Assembly (NCBI GenBank): GCA_964419225.1
Contig: CAYQPF010000040.1
Location: 1 to 34,068 of the forward strand
Reading direction: 5' to 3'
DNA length: 34,068 nucleotides
DNA from: CAYQPF01 sp964419225
GTDB lineage: Bacteria > Cloacimonadota > Cloacimonadia > Cloacimonadales > CAYQPF01
Position 1 is the first letter of the stretch. Every line of letters starts with the position of its first letter. This document shows, piece by piece, positions 32,936-34,068 of this stretch. The position numbers and the translations under genes are program-made. Under the pieces are notes generated by a model. That model did not search any database and was not told the DNA's origin. It saw only the letters and a list, made by a program, of their open reading frames with translations.

Positions 32936-34068
32936 CTATTTTAACAAAAGCATCTTCCCGGAAAGAACTGCATTCTTAAAAGATAATGTGTAACAATACA
33001 TCCCGCTGGGCATAATTTTCCCTTTACTGTCACATCCATTCCAAATGATCTCATAATTGCCACGTCCATTAACACGTGTACCCAGTACCCGCACTAATTG
33101 TCCTTTGATATTGTAGATCTTGATAAACACCGGTCCTTTTAAATCCTCTTGAACTTCAAATCTAATAGTTGTCGTAGGATTGAAAGGATTCGGATAATTT
33201 CCCATAAGCTTTACTGAAATATACTCCGGAGCATTTTGTGCTATATCTTCTTCAGACACACCATCCGCAAAACTGGTAAAAATTGTTAAAACTCCATAAG
33301 CTATGCTGATCTCAATGATTTGCATCTTCAAACCATAAGCTTCTTCTGAGTCTTCCGGATATGTGTAATATTGTGCTAAGAGGTATTCTATCTTTTGCTT
33401 AGCCCAAATCTTTGCTAAAAATTGATATTGGGTTATTACGCTATCTGCTAAATTCATCTGATATGTATAACTTACCGGTTGCCCAAACGCATTACCACTG
33501 AGTTGTATCTCCACATTCTGTGCTGTCTGATACCTTCCGCTTACTACCATCTGCTTACCAATATATAAGTTGGGCAACGGATTGGGAAATACCTGAGTAA
33601 CTGCTTCAGCAGGCACTACTGTAAACTCAGGATTCAATAGCACAGGATTACGAATCATATTATAAAAATCGGTAATGACTTGCTCCACCTGATTATTGTC
33701 CAGGAAGATGGCCATTCCCTGATTATCATTAGCTAATGTTGAAAGCAATATCCTGTTAACATCTGTTCCAATCCCAAAATTAAAAAGAAAAATGTTAGTT
33801 TCAGACTGGGTAATCAAGTCATTTATATGGCTGATCAAGGGCCCGATATTTATGATTCCTGCTGTAGGCTGACCGTCTGTCAGGAAGATAATTATGTTTG
33901 CAGTACTGTCATTTACAGCTGAAAACTGTGGAACCGCAGTATCAAAAGCTAGACCTATATTTGTTGAACCATCAGCATATAAAGCATTGATGTAGTTAAT
34001 TGCCTGAGTAGCATTGTTTAAATTATAATTCATATGCTCAGGCCACAAACTTGTTACATTTTGGTTAT
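32936..34068 (-). CDS. Secreted VWA-domain protein with FlgD-like C-terminal domain (N-terminus outside window)
   Basis: This is the last 377 or so residues of a larger protein; the frame is open to the window edge. It starts inside a von Willebrand A domain: LYADGSTNIGLAFDTAV carries the MIDAS Thr and IIIFLTDGQPTAG the MIDAS Asp, as in inter-alpha-trypsin-inhibitor-heavy-chain-type and Ca-activated-channel-type VWA proteins. The DxSxS half of the MIDAS lies upstream of the window. A beta-rich linker follows (about 150-280), then the FlgD-like sorting-type module YPNPFNPTTTIRFEV...KGQLVRVLG...WNG...SGKMLLLK. A TTG at 34048 is only a chance start codon inside the gene. It is probably a surface adhesin or metal-ion-dependent binding protein. 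Confidence 0.85.
   Translation of the reverse strand, partial: NQNVTSLWPEHMNYNLNNATQAINYINALYADGSTNIGLAFDTAVPQFSAVNDSTANIIIFLTDGQPTAGIINIGPLISHINDLITQSETNIFLFNFGIGTDVNRILLSTLANDNQGMAIFLDNNQVEQVITDFYNMIRNPVLLNPEFTVVPAEAVTQVFPNPLPNLYIGKQMVVSGRYQTAQNVEIQLSGNAFGQPVSYTYQMNLADSVITQYQFLAKIWAKQKIEYLLAQYYTYPEDSEEAYGLKMQIIEISIAYGVLTIFTSFADGVSEEDIAQNAPEYISVKLMGNYPNPFNPTTTIRFEVQEDLKGPVFIKIYNIKGQLVRVLGTRVNGRGNYEIIWNGCDSKGKIMPSGMYCYTLSFKNAVLSGKMLLLK

Noticed and set aside
34046..34048. TTG as the real start of the VWA protein
   Set aside because: The frame stays open to the window edge, and the first half of the VWA domain and the signal peptide must lie upstream.
1..34068. tRNA, rRNA or CRISPR loci
   Set aside because: No cloverleaf ends with CCA or T-loop GTTCGA context, no rRNA-like conserved blocks and no regularly spaced identical repeats were seen by eye.

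Overview
The window is an AT-rich chromosomal segment, probably from a member of the FCB superphylum. Candidatus Cloacimonadota is my best guess. The reasons are: four secreted proteins ending in the same FlgD-like / type IX-type C-terminal module (YPNPFNPTTTIS...KGQLVK...WNG...LLLK), gingipain-type (C25) giants, a DUF2723/TMEM260-like membrane protein with TPRs, a long SecA with an insert, and an AAA-ATPase-like/PD-(D/E)XK protein. The phylum is inferred from family content, not from a marker-gene tree.

Layout. At 1-502 (minus) is the start of an NADP-type glutamate dehydrogenase, cut by the window edge. It is divergent from a small plus-strand pair: an exported protein with four Cys-rich [4Fe-4S]-type motifs, and a stand-alone CheY-like receiver. 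Downstream of the receiver lies a decayed copy of its own 3' end. From 2036 to 6354 (minus) is a complete pstS-pstC-pstA-pstB-phoU phosphate operon. It is preceded by a clear 11-bp-periodic Pho box (TTAACA-N5-TTAACA...). A 168-bp imperfect palindrome, which looks like a MITE or hairpin repeat, separates it from an AAA-ATPase-like/PDDEXK gene (6702-8408). The secA-topA pair follows (8433-13786), and upstream of it is a strong terminator.

From 14260 to 25461 (minus) two tandem paralogues of exactly 1793 residues encode multidomain C25-like surface or secreted proteins. Both keep the nucleophile-position Cys (C461), but neither has His at the place where gingipains carry the catalytic His. The spaces around them are full of short palindromes and heptanucleotide tandem repeats, plus a 10-N assembly gap. 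Divergent from them is a large DUF2723 (TMEM260-like, putative O-mannosyltransferase) membrane protein with its own terminator. Then come a WrbA-type flavoprotein (minus), a secreted SUMF1/FGE-fold protein (plus), a secreted right-handed beta-helix protein (plus), and the 3' portion of a VWA-domain secreted protein (minus) that runs off the right edge.

How the parts fit together. The left third is housekeeping: nitrogen and phosphate acquisition, protein export and DNA topology. The right two thirds are a set of exported, cell-surface-type proteins, four of which carry a shared C-terminal sorting-type module. SecA would drive their first export step, and the DUF2723 protein could glycosylate exported proteins. 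No type IX secretion component is visible in the window. The least expected non-coding signals are the heptad repeats that begin inside the stop codons of three minus-strand genes, and the palindromic element whose end sequence recurs 24 kb away.
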